Assembly: GCA_017412925.1 (NCBI GenBank)
Contig: JAFPVP010000139.1
Coordinates: forward strand, 1 to 60,994
From: Selenomonadaceae bacterium
GTDB lineage: Bacteria > Bacillota > Negativicutes > Selenomonadales > Selenomonadaceae
Direction: 5' to 3'
DNA length: 60,994 nucleotides
This document shows positions 25,550 through 35,164 of this stretch, in pieces. The translations under genes were made by a program, and so were the position numbers. The first letter of the stretch is position 1; each line of letters begins with the position of its first letter. Under the pieces are notes generated by a model that saw nothing but the letters and a program-made list of their open reading frames with translations, was not told the DNA's origin and made no database searches.

Positions 25550-27481
25550 TTATCGCTTGTTTTTGGGGAAATATTTTTCTTCTAAACTTTCCGCCGCGTG
25601 CTTTAGGTAAATCGTCGCCAGCGGCGGGATTGTCAATTTAACCGAGTGACTGCTGTTGTGATACGGAAAATCCTCCGTCGACAATTCGGGATTCGCAACG
25701 CCACTGCCGCCGAATTCAGCCGCGTCCGAGTTAAAAACTTCGACGTACGCGCCCTTGTCGGGGACGCCGATTCGGTAATTTTCGCGGAGATTTGGCGTGA
25801 AGTTGCAGATAACTATCAAGTAATCGTCGCTGTCCTCCGCCTTGCGAATAAAGGAAACTACGCTGTTTTCGTTGTCGTTGCAGTCAATCCAGCGGAAGCC
25901 GTTCCAATCGAAATCGACTTGCCAAAGTGCTTTGTTATCCAGGTAAAACTTATTCAAAGCCCGCGAATAATCCTGCATTTGCTTATGCTTTTCGTATTGT
26001 TCGACGAGGTGCCAATCTAAGCCGGCGTCTTCGTTCCACTCTATGAACTGCGCAAATTCGCCGCCCATGAACAAAAGTTTTTTGCCGGGGTGCGCCATCC
26101 AGTAGCCGAAGAAACAACGCAAGCCCGCAAATTTTTGCTCGTACTCGCCGGGCATTTTCTCAATCAGCGAGCGTTTGCCGTGAACAACTTCATCGTGCGA
26201 AAGCGGCAGGATAAAATTTTCCGCGAAAGCATACATGAACGAGAAAGTAACTTTGTCGTGATTCCACTTGCGATAAATCGGGTCGAGGCTCACGTAAAAC
26301 AGCATGTCGTTCATCCAACCCATATTCCACTTGTAATTGAAGCCCATGCCGCCCATATAAACGGGCTTGGAAATGAGCGGCCACGAGGTTGACTCCTCCG
26401 CCATCATCAACGCTTGCGGGTGGTACTTGAAGACAGTTTCGTTGAGTTTCTTAAGGAATTCGACAGCCTCTAGGTTTCCGGTGTCGCCGTAGCGATTTGG
26501 AGTCCACTCGCCCGCCTCGCGTCCGAAGTTAAGATACAACATATTTGCCACGCCGTCAATCCTTAAGCCGTCAATATGGAACTCTTCAAACCAGAAAAGC
26601 GCGTTGGAGATTAAAAAGCTTTGAACTTCCGTGCGTCCGTAGTCGAAATTGAGCGTGCCCCAGCCGCGATTTTCCGAAAGCTGCGGGTTGTCCGATTCGT
26701 AGAGATTGACGCCGTCGAATTCGCGCAAGCCCTGCTCATCTTTGCAGAAATGCCCCGGCACCCAATCCATGATAACGCCGATATTATTTTTGTGCGCCGT
26801 CTCGACCAGGTAGCGGAAATCGTTCGGTTCGCCGTAGCGACTTGTCACCGCGAAGTAGCCCGTCGTTTGATAGCCCCAAGAATTATCCAGCGGGTGTTCC
26901 GTCAACGGCATGAACTCGATATGCGTGTAGCCCATTTCCACGACGTATTTTATCAAACGATCAGCCAGCTCGCGATAGCTCAGATATTCGCCGTTCTTGC
27001 GTTGCCAAGAGCCCGCGTGCACTTCATAAATCAGCATGGGGTGCGAGTAGGAAGATTGACGCTTTTTGACTTCCTGCCACTTTGCGTCACGCCAACTGTA
27101 ATTTTCCAAGTTGTAAAGTTTCGACGCGGTGTTGGGACGTTTCTCCGCCCAGAAGCCGTAGGGGTCGTCCTTCATGATGTGAGCACCGCCGTTTTGCGGC
27201 AGAATGGCGTATTTGTAAAGGTCGCCCTGCTTGAGCCCTTCGATAAAAGTTTCCCAAGTTTCGCCGTCTCCGAGCCGAATCATACGGTTGACGCGGTTGT
27301 CCCAGTTATTGAAGTCGCCGACCACGCTGACGGATTTGGCATGCGGTGCCCACACTGCAAAGCGCACGCCTTTTTTGCCGTCGCGCTCCACGAAGTGCGC
27401 ACCGAGTATTTCGTAAGCGTGATAATTCGTTCCTTGGTGGAAAAGATAGAGACTGTATTCGTTGAGGTTGGATGTCTTCAT
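25550..27481 (-). CDS. glgB: 1,4-alpha-glucan branching enzyme
   Basis: GH13 enzyme of 643 residues with an N-terminal CBM48 (about 25-110, VWAPHAKSVSVVGDFNNW) and a catalytic barrel. The nucleophile Asp lies in GLRIDGVANM, the acid Glu in MMAEESTSWP, and the transition-state residues in LSHDEVVHGK. It introduces alpha-1,6 branches into glycogen. Intact and of normal length. Confidence 0.97.
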   Translation of the reverse strand: MKTSNLNEYSLYLFHQGTNYHAYEILGAHFVERDGKKGVRFAVWAPHAKSVSVVGDFNNWDNRVNRMIRLGDGETWETFIEGLKQGDLYKYAILPQNGGAHIMKDDPYGFWAEKRPNTASKLYNLENYSWRDAKWQEVKKRQSSYSHPMLIYEVHAGSWQRKNGEYLSYRELADRLIKYVVEMGYTHIEFMPLTEHPLDNSWGYQTTGYFAVTSRYGEPNDFRYLVETAHKNNIGVIMDWVPGHFCKDEQGLREFDGVNLYESDNPQLSENRGWGTLNFDYGRTEVQSFLISNALFWFEEFHIDGLRIDGVANMLYLNFGREAGEWTPNRYGDTGNLEAVEFLKKLNETVFKYHPQALMMAEESTSWPLISKPVYMGGMGFNYKWNMGWMNDMLFYVSLDPIYRKWNHDKVTFSFMYAFAENFILPLSHDEVVHGKRSLIEKMPGEYEQKFAGLRCFFGYWMAHPGKKLLFMGGEFAQFIEWNEDAGLDWHLVEQYEKHKQMQDYSRALNKFYLDNKALWQVDFDWNGFRWIDCNDNENSVVSFIRKAEDSDDYLIVICNFTPNLRENYRIGVPDKGAYVEVFNSDAAEFGGSGVANPELSTEDFPYHNSSHSVKLTIPPLATIYLKHAAESLEEKYFPKNKR

Positions 27482-27511
27482 TAATCAATCCTCCTTCCCC
27501 TTAGCCCCCGA

Positions 27512-29974
27512 TTATTGAATCTTGCAGGGTTTGATGTTCCAAATTTCAGCGGCGTATTCGTCAATCGTTCTGTCCGAAGAGAACCTGCCGGAATTGGCGA
27601 TATTCATAGCCGCCGAACGGAGCCAGCCCATGCGGTCAGCGTAGCGAGCATAAATTTCGCTGTGCGCGTCGATATAGGCGTTAAAGTCTTTGAGGATAAA
27701 GAATTCGTCGTTGCCTTGAATCAGATAATCGCGCAGAGAATGGAAGTTGCCGTAGGTGCCGTCGGTGAGCTTGTTGATGACCAGCTGCACGTTCGGATTG
27801 CTCGTGTATTCGTTCCAAGCGGAGTAAGTTCCGTTCTCGTAATAAGCAAGAACTTCGCCCGCCTTAAGCCCGAAGATAACGATATTGTCATCGCCGACAG
27901 CCTCACGAATTTCGACGTTCGCGCCGTCGAGTGTGCCCAAAGTTATCGCGCCGTTCATCATGAATTTCATGTTGCCAGTACCTGACGCTTCCTTAGACGC
28001 CGTGGAAATTTGTTCGCTGACGTCCGCCGCAGGATAAACAATCTCGCCGATAGACACGCCGAAGTTTTCGATAAAGACGACTTTTAAGCGGTTGTCAATC
28101 GATTTGTCGTTGTTGACCTTGTCGGCAATCGCGTTGATAAGGCGAATCGTTTCCTTGGCGATGTAGTAACCAGCCGCCGCCTTGCCGCCGAAAAGATACG
28201 TCGTCGGGAGCGGTTTATAGCTGGGGTCGTTTTTAAGTTTATCGTATTGCCACATGATGTGGAGCGCGTTCATAAGCTGGCGTTTGTAGGAATGAATGCG
28301 CTTGACTTGAATATCAAAAATCGTGGTCGGATCAAGCTCAATGCCCTGATGTTTTTTAATGAAGTTAGCGAGGTCGGTCTTGCGAATCAGTTTAATTTCG
28401 TCGAGTTCCTTCAAAACTTTTCTGTCGTCGACGGATTCGTTAAAGAGGTCGAGCTGTTCGGGGTGGCGGTGCCAGACGCGGCTTCTAATCGTTCTGTCGA
28501 TAAGGTCGGCGAGTTCGGGGTTGTTGCCCATGAGCCAGCGGCGGTGCGTAATGCCGTTGGTTTTGTTGTTGAACATGCGCGGCCAATATTCGTAGAAGTC
28601 ATGGAGCGTCGTGGATTTGAGAATATCGCTGTGAATGCGGGCGACGCCGTTGACCGAATGCGAGCCGACGATTGCAAGGCGTGCCATGTGGACTTCGCCG
28701 CCTTCGATAATCGACATTGCGCGGAGTTTTTCGACGTTGTTCGGATAGCGCGCTCTGACGTATTCGAGATGGCGGCGATTAACTTCGTCGATGACCATGT
28801 AAATGCGCGGCAGGAGCGTTTTGAACATATCGACCGGCCATTTCTCCAAAGCTTCAGGCATAATCGTGTGGTTCGTGTAAGCGACGACTGCGCGGGTAAT
28901 CGTCCAAGCTTCGTTCCATTCGAGTTCGTAATCGTCAACCAAAATGCGCATAAGTTCGGCGACGCAAAGCGCGGGGTGCGTGTCGTTGATGTGAATCGCA
29001 ATTTTCTTGTCGAGTTCGCGAATATTGCCGCCGGAGCGAACGAAATGCCGAATGATACTTTGCGTGCCCGCCGAAACGAGGAAGTATTCTTGAATCAGGC
29101 GCATGCGTTTGCCTTCGCTGGAGCTGTCGTCGGGGTAAAGGTACTCGGTGATACTTTCGACAAATTGGCGGTATTCGTTTTTGGCGCGCATTTGTTCATG
29201 CGTCAACATGCCGTAATCGGAAAAGTCGCGGTTGACTTCGGCGTTCCAAAGGCGCAGCGTGTTGACGGTCTTGTTGTGGTAGCCGACAATCGGCACGTCG
29301 TAGGGAACAGCCATGACGGTCATTGCGTTTTCGTGAACGAGCTTAAGCGAGCCGTCAGCCTGCTCCTTCATGTAGGCGTTACCGTTGAATTTGACGTTGA
29401 TTGACTTGTCGGGCTTGCGATATTCCCAAGCAAAGCCGTCGCGCAACCAGTTATCGGGAATTTCAACCTGTTGCCCTTGAATAATTTTCTGTTCAAACAA
29501 ACCGTATTGGTAACGGATAGAGCAGCCGTGACCGGGCAGACGGTGCGCCGCGAGCGAATCGATAAAGCACGCCGCCAAACGTCCCAAGCCGCCATTGCCC
29601 AAACCTGCGTCGGGTTCTTCCTCGTAAATGTCGTCGAGGTTCAAGTCGAGGTCTTCGAGGACTTCGCGGAACGCTTCGTCAATGCCGAGGTTGATAAGGT
29701 TGGCTTTGAGGAGCCGTCCCATCAAAAATTCAATCGAGAAATAATAAACTTGCTTTTCCTGCCTGTCCATGTAGGCGCGGTTGGTCTTTATCCAGTTTTC
29801 GGAGATGACCTGCTTAGCGACCGCCGCGACCGTTTTGTAAATTTCGTTCATCGGCAATTCGTGAACGTCGCGCCCGAACATGATGTGCGCCGAGCTGATG
29901 AAACGGTTTTTGAGTGTTTCCTTGAGTTTTTCGTACTCCCTGCTGTGTGCAGTTTTGTTTGCATCCTTTGCCAA
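27512..29974 (-). CDS. glgP: Glycogen phosphorylase
   Basis: GT35 enzyme, 820 residues, releasing glucose-1-phosphate from glycogen. The PLP lysine lies in ASGTGNMKFMMNGAITLGT and the N-terminal half has GLGNGGLGRLAACF. The start is a TTG at 29974 behind GGAGGAATACAC; an internal ATG would truncate the conserved N-terminus. Its place inside the synthesis operon links storage and mobilisation. Confidence 0.97.
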   Translation of the reverse strand: MAKDANKTAHSREYEKLKETLKNRFISSAHIMFGRDVHELPMNEIYKTVAAVAKQVISENWIKTNRAYMDRQEKQVYYFSIEFLMGRLLKANLINLGIDEAFREVLEDLDLNLDDIYEEEPDAGLGNGGLGRLAACFIDSLAAHRLPGHGCSIRYQYGLFEQKIIQGQQVEIPDNWLRDGFAWEYRKPDKSINVKFNGNAYMKEQADGSLKLVHENAMTVMAVPYDVPIVGYHNKTVNTLRLWNAEVNRDFSDYGMLTHEQMRAKNEYRQFVESITEYLYPDDSSSEGKRMRLIQEYFLVSAGTQSIIRHFVRSGGNIRELDKKIAIHINDTHPALCVAELMRILVDDYELEWNEAWTITRAVVAYTNHTIMPEALEKWPVDMFKTLLPRIYMVIDEVNRRHLEYVRARYPNNVEKLRAMSIIEGGEVHMARLAIVGSHSVNGVARIHSDILKSTTLHDFYEYWPRMFNNKTNGITHRRWLMGNNPELADLIDRTIRSRVWHRHPEQLDLFNESVDDRKVLKELDEIKLIRKTDLANFIKKHQGIELDPTTIFDIQVKRIHSYKRQLMNALHIMWQYDKLKNDPSYKPLPTTYLFGGKAAAGYYIAKETIRLINAIADKVNNDKSIDNRLKVVFIENFGVSIGEIVYPAADVSEQISTASKEASGTGNMKFMMNGAITLGTLDGANVEIREAVGDDNIVIFGLKAGEVLAYYENGTYSAWNEYTSNPNVQLVINKLTDGTYGNFHSLRDYLIQGNDEFFILKDFNAYIDAHSEIYARYADRMGWLRSAAMNIANSGRFSSDRTIDEYAAEIWNIKPCKIQ

Positions 29975-30078
29975 GTGTATTCCTCCTTTTGCTACAAGAT
30001 TGGTGTGTTTCTGAACGTCATTTTATCAAACAGAAAAAAACTTGGCAACATTGATTTATTGAATCATAACCGCAGAAA

Positions 30079-30125
30079 CGGCGAATTTTTACGCTTGGGC
30101 ATGTCCCGCCTGTAAAAATCCGCCG
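30079..30125. other. Long hairpin between glgD and glgP
   Basis: CGGCGAATTTTTAC (30079-30092) pairs with GTAAAAATCCGCCG (30112-30125) with two mismatches, around a GGG-CATGT-CCC inner stem. There is no T-run after it. It may act as an RNA processing or stabilising structure between glgD and glgP. Confidence 0.5.
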
Positions 30126-30141
30126 CTGAAATTCAATTAGG

Positions 30142-30211
30142 AATGCTCAGTGCGTAATGCGTAATGATTTTGGTTTTAATTGCGCATTTCGCATTACTCA
30201 TTACGCATTGC
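30142..30211. repeat. Intergenic palindrome of repeated GTAATGC units
   Basis: The left arm AATGCTCAGTGCGTAATGCG (continuing TAATG) is mirrored by CATTACTCATTACGCATT on the right, with extra partial units. It lies directly behind the glgD stop, inside the 240-bp glgD-glgP gap. Its design is like the palindrome at 17005-17073. Confidence 0.65.
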
Positions 30212-30214
30212 TTT

Positions 30215-31324
30215 TCAGATTCTTGCTTTTTTCGTGACGATGTAAGGATAATTTTCCGCGCCTTTGAGCCAGCGATTTTTGGTGATGATAACTTCTTTAT
30301 CGCAGATGACATTTTCGACGCGGGCACCCTCTTGAACGTCGCAACGCTGCATGAGGATGGAGTCTTTGACGACCGCGCCCTTGCCGACGATGACGCCGCG
30401 GAAGATTATGCTGTTTTCAACCGTGCCGCGGATTTCGCAACCGTTGGCGATGAGCGAATTTTTGACGTTGGCGGTCTCTTTGTATTGGACGGGAACTTCG
30501 TCTTTGACCTTCGTAAAAATCGGGCGGTCGTTGTTCATGAAGAGTTCTTCCCAAACTTCGGGCTTGAGGCAGTCGCGGTTGGCCGCGTAATATTCCATGG
30601 TGGAATTGATGTGCGCAACGTAGCCTTCGTGTTTGTACGCGCAGATTTTGAATTCGCCAGCGTGACGAATCAGCGCGTCAATCAAGAAGTCCTGCCCGCC
30701 GCGTTCATAAGCGGAGCGGACGAGATAAGCGAACGTCGGCACGGGCATAAGATACGCGCCCATAACGTCTTTTTCGCCGGCTTTGATTGCGGGCACTTCC
30801 GCCAAGTCGGTGACGATGCCGTTGGTGCTGGTCTGGATAACGACGCTCTTGCCTGCGCGGTCGATTTGCGCCTTGGAATAAACCATGGTGATTTCCGCGC
30901 CGCTGTCTTTATGGAACTGGAGAACTTTTTCAAAGTCGATGTTGTAAATGTAGCTGGCGTTGGTCAAGAGAACATATTGACGCCCGCTGAGTTCGGCGAA
31001 GTCGAGGTTGGCGTAAATGTCTTTGAGGTCGCCTTTGCGCGAATCGTTATCGGGCAGGGCGGCGGGCAAATAGGTCAAGCCGTCGCGGCGGCGAGCCAAA
31101 TCCCAATCTTTACCGGAGCGGATGTGGTCGAGCACGGCGCGGGAGAAATCGGGCAGAAGAAGACCGACGATGCTCATGCCGGAGTTGACCATGTTGGAAA
31201 TGGCGAAGTCGACGAGGCGATAGCGTCCCGCGAACGGCAGAGCCTCGACCGCGCGAGTCGCTGCCAATTCTCTAATCAGACTGTTGCCTTCCTGAAGATT
31301 TATAATCCCCACTACTTGTTTCAA
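30215..31324 (-). CDS. glgD: Glucose-1-phosphate adenylyltransferase regulatory subunit GlgD
   Basis: The 369-residue protein is related to GlgC but has the GlgD-type N-terminus GIINLQEGNSLIRELAATRA instead of the catalytic GGQGSRL loop, and a left-handed beta-helix C-terminus. In Firmicutes GlgD pairs with GlgC to modulate ADP-glucose synthesis. The start is a TTG at 31324 with CGGAGG nine bases before it. Confidence 0.94.
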   Translation of the reverse strand: MKQVVGIINLQEGNSLIRELAATRAVEALPFAGRYRLVDFAISNMVNSGMSIVGLLLPDFSRAVLDHIRSGKDWDLARRRDGLTYLPAALPDNDSRKGDLKDIYANLDFAELSGRQYVLLTNASYIYNIDFEKVLQFHKDSGAEITMVYSKAQIDRAGKSVVIQTSTNGIVTDLAEVPAIKAGEKDVMGAYLMPVPTFAYLVRSAYERGGQDFLIDALIRHAGEFKICAYKHEGYVAHINSTMEYYAANRDCLKPEVWEELFMNNDRPIFTKVKDEVPVQYKETANVKNSLIANGCEIRGTVENSIIFRGVIVGKGAVVKDSILMQRCDVQEGARVENVICDKEVIITKNRWLKGAENYPYIVTKKARI

Positions 31325-31368
31325 TTCAAAGCACCTCCGAATTTAGGTTAGTAGAACTAACTCCCTAA

Positions 31369-32502
31369 TTACGCAGTGACGACAGAGCCTTCGGGGACGA
31401 CGAAAATTTCGCCCTCTTTGCCTTCGACTTTCGCGCCCGCTTTAATGACGGCGTCCTGAGCGATGATAGCGTAGTTGACAACCGCGCCTTCTTCAATGAC
31501 AGCCGACGGGAGAACGACCGAGTTGGTGACTTTCGCGCCCTTGCCGACGCGCACGCCCTGGAAGATAACGCACTGTTCGACTTCGCCTTCAATCTTCGCG
31601 CCCTCGTTAATCATAGCCTTCTTAACGGAAGCATACGGACCGATAAAGTGCGGCGGCAGCGACGGATTATCCGAATAAACTTTGTGGTCGCCTTTGAGGT
31701 CGAAGGGCGGCTGGTCTTGGAGCAAGTCCATATTTGCCTGCCAGAGACTTTCAATCGTGCCGACATCTTTCCAATAGCCTTCAAACGCATAGGAGAACAT
31801 GCGCGCGCCGTCCGCCAGCATTTTCGGAATCAGGTCGTTGCCGAAGTCATGCGTCGAATCTTCTTTTACGCCGTCTTCTTCGAGATACTTTTTGAGGAAG
31901 GGTTTCGAGAAAATGTAAATGCCCATCGAGGCAAGGTTGGATTTGGGTTCTTTGGGTTTTTCCTGGAACTCGGTAATGCGACCGGTCTCTTTGTCGGTGA
32001 CCATGATACCGAAGCGCGGAGCCTCTTCCCAAGAAACTTCAAAGACGCCGATTGTCACGTCCGCATTGTTCTGCTTGTGAGCTTTGAGCATCCACGAATA
32101 ATCCATGGTGTAGATATGGTCGCCGGAGAGAATCAGCACGTAGTCGGGGTCGGCCAGGTCGATGAAGTTAAGGTTCTGATAAATGGCGTCCGCCGTGCCA
32201 CGATACCAATCCGCGCCTTTTTCGCGAGCGTAAGGAGGAAGAATGAACACGCCGCCGCCCGTGCGGTCGAGATCCCACGAGCTACCGCTGCCCAAGTAGT
32301 TATGAAGTTCGAGCGGCTTATACTGGGTAAGCACGCCGACTTTTTCAATGCCCGAATTTGCACAGTTAGAGAGCGGGAAGTCGATAATGCGATACTTTCC
32401 GCCGAACGGTACTGCCGGCTTCGCAACGGTTTTCGTCAAGGCCTTGAGGCGGCTGCCCTGCCCGCCGGCCAATATCATTGCCAAGCACTCTGTCTTTCTC
32501 AT
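31369..32502 (-). CDS. glgC: Glucose-1-phosphate adenylyltransferase
   Basis: Makes ADP-glucose from glucose-1-phosphate and ATP, the committed step. The 377-residue protein has [16 protein letters not shown] at the N-terminus, substrate motif [10 protein letters not shown] and a C-terminal beta-helix. The ATG at 32502 is preceded by AGGGGGG; an upstream in-frame codon at 32550 lacks such a site. First gene of the glg operon. The 158 bp upstream hold no clear promoter hexamers. Confidence 0.96.
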   Translation of the reverse strand: MRKTECLAMILAGGQGSRLKALTKTVAKPAVPFGGKYRIIDFPLSNCANSGIEKVGVLTQYKPLELHNYLGSGSSWDLDRTGGGVFILPPYAREKGADWYRGTADAIYQNLNFIDLADPDYVLILSGDHIYTMDYSWMLKAHKQNNADVTIGVFEVSWEEAPRFGIMVTDKETGRITEFQEKPKEPKSNLASMGIYIFSKPFLKKYLEEDGVKEDSTHDFGNDLIPKMLADGARMFSYAFEGYWKDVGTIESLWQANMDLLQDQPPFDLKGDHKVYSDNPSLPPHFIGPYASVKKAMINEGAKIEGEVEQCVIFQGVRVGKGAKVTNSVVLPSAVIEEGAVVNYAIIAQDAVIKAGAKVEGKEGEIFVVPEGSVVTA

Positions 32503-32620
32503 AGAATAATCCCCCCTGAACGAAATACAAACTCCAACTTTCCGAAGCAAGGCTTCATTATCAAGGCATTTCTACGCGCCGCGCCTTTTTCCTGCCCAAA
32601 CTTTCAGAAAAATTTTTACG

Positions 32621-32656
32621 AAAAAAAATTCCCCGCCAAAGTTTTTCAGCGGGAAA
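32621..32656 (-). terminator. Terminator behind the GT8 array
   Basis: On the minus strand CCCGC-loop-GCGGG is followed by AATTTTTTTT, directly behind the stop of GT8-1. Confidence 0.82.
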
Positions 32657-32660
32657 ATTT

Positions 32661-33901
32661 TTACATTGCTTTAATTAGCGGATAAGAGTTTAGAGGCAAG
32701 CCCTGCGCCTCCGACAAAAATTCTAATCCGTTTACGAAATCGCTGTTCGGGACGAAGCCCGCTTGAATCAGTGCTTGAAAGGGGAAAGCAGGCAACATAA
32801 TGAAGAAAACTTTTTTGCCGCGTGAAGCATTCATAGCGTCGAGCAATTTTTGCAGTGACGCTTGATTTTCGGCGAGGATAATTTCTTCGTCGTCACGTAT
32901 CAAGAAAAATTTTTTCAATCCGTCAACATCACGAGGCGGCGTGAAAAAGGCGCGAGTCTTGCCGCTCATCATTGCCGAAAGATTTACAAGCGACTGTTTC
33001 AGCTCAATGTGCATTTTCTGAACGCCCGCGTAAAGCCGACCGATCGTCTCCTCGTCAAACCACGGCGTCTTCATAAAATATTTAAGCCACAGCCGATTGA
33101 ACGGTTCATTTACATTCAAACCTAAAGTTGGATTTGTACAATGATAAATTGCGTTTTGAATCTCAATTCTTCCTTGCGACCGCTCATTGCAAATAAAACG
33201 GTCAAACTTTTCAGGCAGTCTGAAATAATTTTTGGAAAAAAGATAATTCCAAATGTCTTGGTCGAAGCAATTACATTGCGGGTGTTCGCCACGCCACTTA
33301 ACGCCGCTCATAATGAGTTCTTCGGCTTGACGTAAATATTTCAAGTTCATTAACAGAAGACCAGCATTAAAATATTCTTCGTATTTGACAAAGCCCGCAG
33401 TCAGCAGATATTTCTGCGCAGCGTCGTGAGTTTTGTAATTAAAGGCATTGGCTTCCATTTCGAGGACGGCGGCAAGCGGTTTATCGTCGAGGTTGATTTT
33501 CCACAATTCCTGTATATCCAAATTAACCAGCATATCCGAATCCAAGTAGATAACTTTGTCAACGTCGGCGGGAATAACTTCAGGAATCAAGAGTTTGAAA
33601 AAAGTCCCTATAGTTGACCACGCAGTTTTTATAGCCGGAATCAGCCGCCAGAATTCGTTAATCTTATCCGCGTGGAGTGCTTCGACGTTATAGAATTTCA
33701 CAAGCTGATTAAATTGTCCTGCTACGTAAGAAAATTTATCGCGGTTGTCGCTCGTCAAAGTATTATCGTGAAGGAGGTGCACCGTGACAGATGGTAAATG
33801 GGGGGGGTATTAACATTCTCAAGGAGCGACAACATAGCCGTTCCCGTGAATTTTGAATAACGCCCTGTTTTGTCGTGGAGAACGAAGCAAACATGAATCA
33901 T
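32661..33901 (-). CDS. GT8-1: family 8 glycosyltransferase, phase OFF by C8 tract
   Basis: The true start is the ATG at 33901 (MIHVCFVLHDKTGRYSKF..., AAGGGGCG before it), as in the paralogues. At codon 32 a run of eight C shifts the frame, and translation would stop after 48 residues (TGA just past the tract). Downstream the other frame encodes the whole rest of a GT8 protein: VHLLHDNTLT, the nucleotide-sugar/metal motif YLDSDMLVNLD, DYFNAGLLLMNLKYLR-like segments and the family C-terminal domain, with no other damage. Nine C would restore a product of about 413 residues. Last gene of the minus array. Confidence 0.85.
33800..33807 (-). repeat. C8 tract (coding strand) in GT8-1, out of frame
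   Basis: The coding-strand context is GTTAATA-C8-ATTTA. The tract begins in codon 32. The number of C must be a multiple of three for the frame to continue, so eight is OFF. Confidence 0.92.
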
Positions 33902-33912
33902 CGAATCGCCCC

Positions 33913-35124
33913 TTACATTGCGTGCAGAAGAGGATAAGAATTAAGCGACATACCTTGCTCTTCCGACAGAAATTCTATTCCGTTCAAGAAATCTCTGCCG
34001 TAAACGAAACCCATTTGCGTCAGCGCGTTGAAGGGGAAATTCCGCACCATGATGAAGAAAACTTTTTCGCCTTGAGATTTTTTCATGGCGTCAATCAGTT
34101 TCTTCAGCGATTCCTGATTTTCCAAAGCAACGATTTCTTCGCCGTCGTTGATATGAAAAATTTTCTTTAAGCCGTCGATTTGTTCGGGCATCGCAAAGAA
34201 GCCGCGAGCTTTGCCGTTCAATATCACCGAGAGATTTACCATCGATTTTTTTAATTTCGTGTGGATTTGCTGGAAGCCCTCGTAAAGTCTGCCAATCGAA
34301 GCGGCATCAAACCAAGGTGTTTTTACAAAATACTCCATCCAGAGCAGATTGAACGGGTCTTTCATGTCGAGTTGCAGGGTGTACGCCGTGTAGTAATAAA
34401 TTCCCTTTCTGACGGGTTCGCGCCGCCGCCGCGCCCACCTTACAAACTGATTGAACTGCGCGGGCAATTTCACAGTTTGCGTCGAGAAGCAGTAATTAAG
34501 GACGGTCTGATCCAAAAGACTTAAATACTTGTGTTCGGCGGCGAACTTCAGCCCGTCAAAAATTTTCTCCCATTCGCCGCGCAGAAGTTTTAAATTCATC
34601 AGCATGACGCCAGGATTAAAATAATCTTCCGGCTTAATGAAACCGTCCGCGGCGGCTCTGTCTTGGGTGTGAATATCGGATCCGATAGCAAGCGCAGGCA
34701 CCGCAGCGAGCATATTTTCTCCGAGCTCGACGCGCCAAAGCTCACTTATATCCATGTTGACGATAGTGTTTGCCTCAAGATAAATTGCCTTGTCCGTTTC
34801 CGTAGGAAGAATTTGCGGAACTAAAAGCTTGTAAAACATCGCATTGGGGAAACGGTTTGCATTGGGGAAGAGACTGTGCATTTGCTCAATTTTGTCCGCG
34901 CAAAGTTCTTCGACGTTGTAAAATTTTATAACTTGACTGCAACGACCCGCGAAGTAGAAAAATTTGTTGCGGACGTCAGCAGTCAAAGTGTTGTCGTGGA
35001 GGATATGAACCGTGACCGACGGGAGGGGCTTGGAAATATTTTCAAAGATCGACAACATAGCCGTGCCGACGAATTTCGCGGAATTCCCCGTGCCGTCAGT
35101 GTACACAAAACAAACATGAACCAC
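33913..35124 (-). CDS. GT8-2: family 8 glycosyltransferase-like, DXD motif lost
   Basis: Intact 403-residue paralogue (MVHVCFVYTDGTGNSAKFVG, SVTVHILHDNTLTAD). The usual DSD metal motif, YLDSDIIVN in its neighbours, reads YLEANTIVN here (E117-A-N119), so both metal-binding aspartates are gone. It may be inactive as an enzyme or a partner subunit. No homopolymer tract: the homologous site reads ENISKPLPSV. GT8-1 starts 12 bp behind its stop. Confidence 0.85.
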   Translation of the reverse strand: MVHVCFVYTDGTGNSAKFVGTAMLSIFENISKPLPSVTVHILHDNTLTADVRNKFFYFAGRCSQVIKFYNVEELCADKIEQMHSLFPNANRFPNAMFYKLLVPQILPTETDKAIYLEANTIVNMDISELWRVELGENMLAAVPALAIGSDIHTQDRAAADGFIKPEDYFNPGVMLMNLKLLRGEWEKIFDGLKFAAEHKYLSLLDQTVLNYCFSTQTVKLPAQFNQFVRWARRRREPVRKGIYYYTAYTLQLDMKDPFNLLWMEYFVKTPWFDAASIGRLYEGFQQIHTKLKKSMVNLSVILNGKARGFFAMPEQIDGLKKIFHINDGEEIVALENQESLKKLIDAMKKSQGEKVFFIMVRNFPFNALTQMGFVYGRDFLNGIEFLSEEQGMSLNSYPLLHAM

Positions 35125-35164
35125 AAAATCACTCCTTTTTAAGTAAACGAGCTTAGCGACATTT

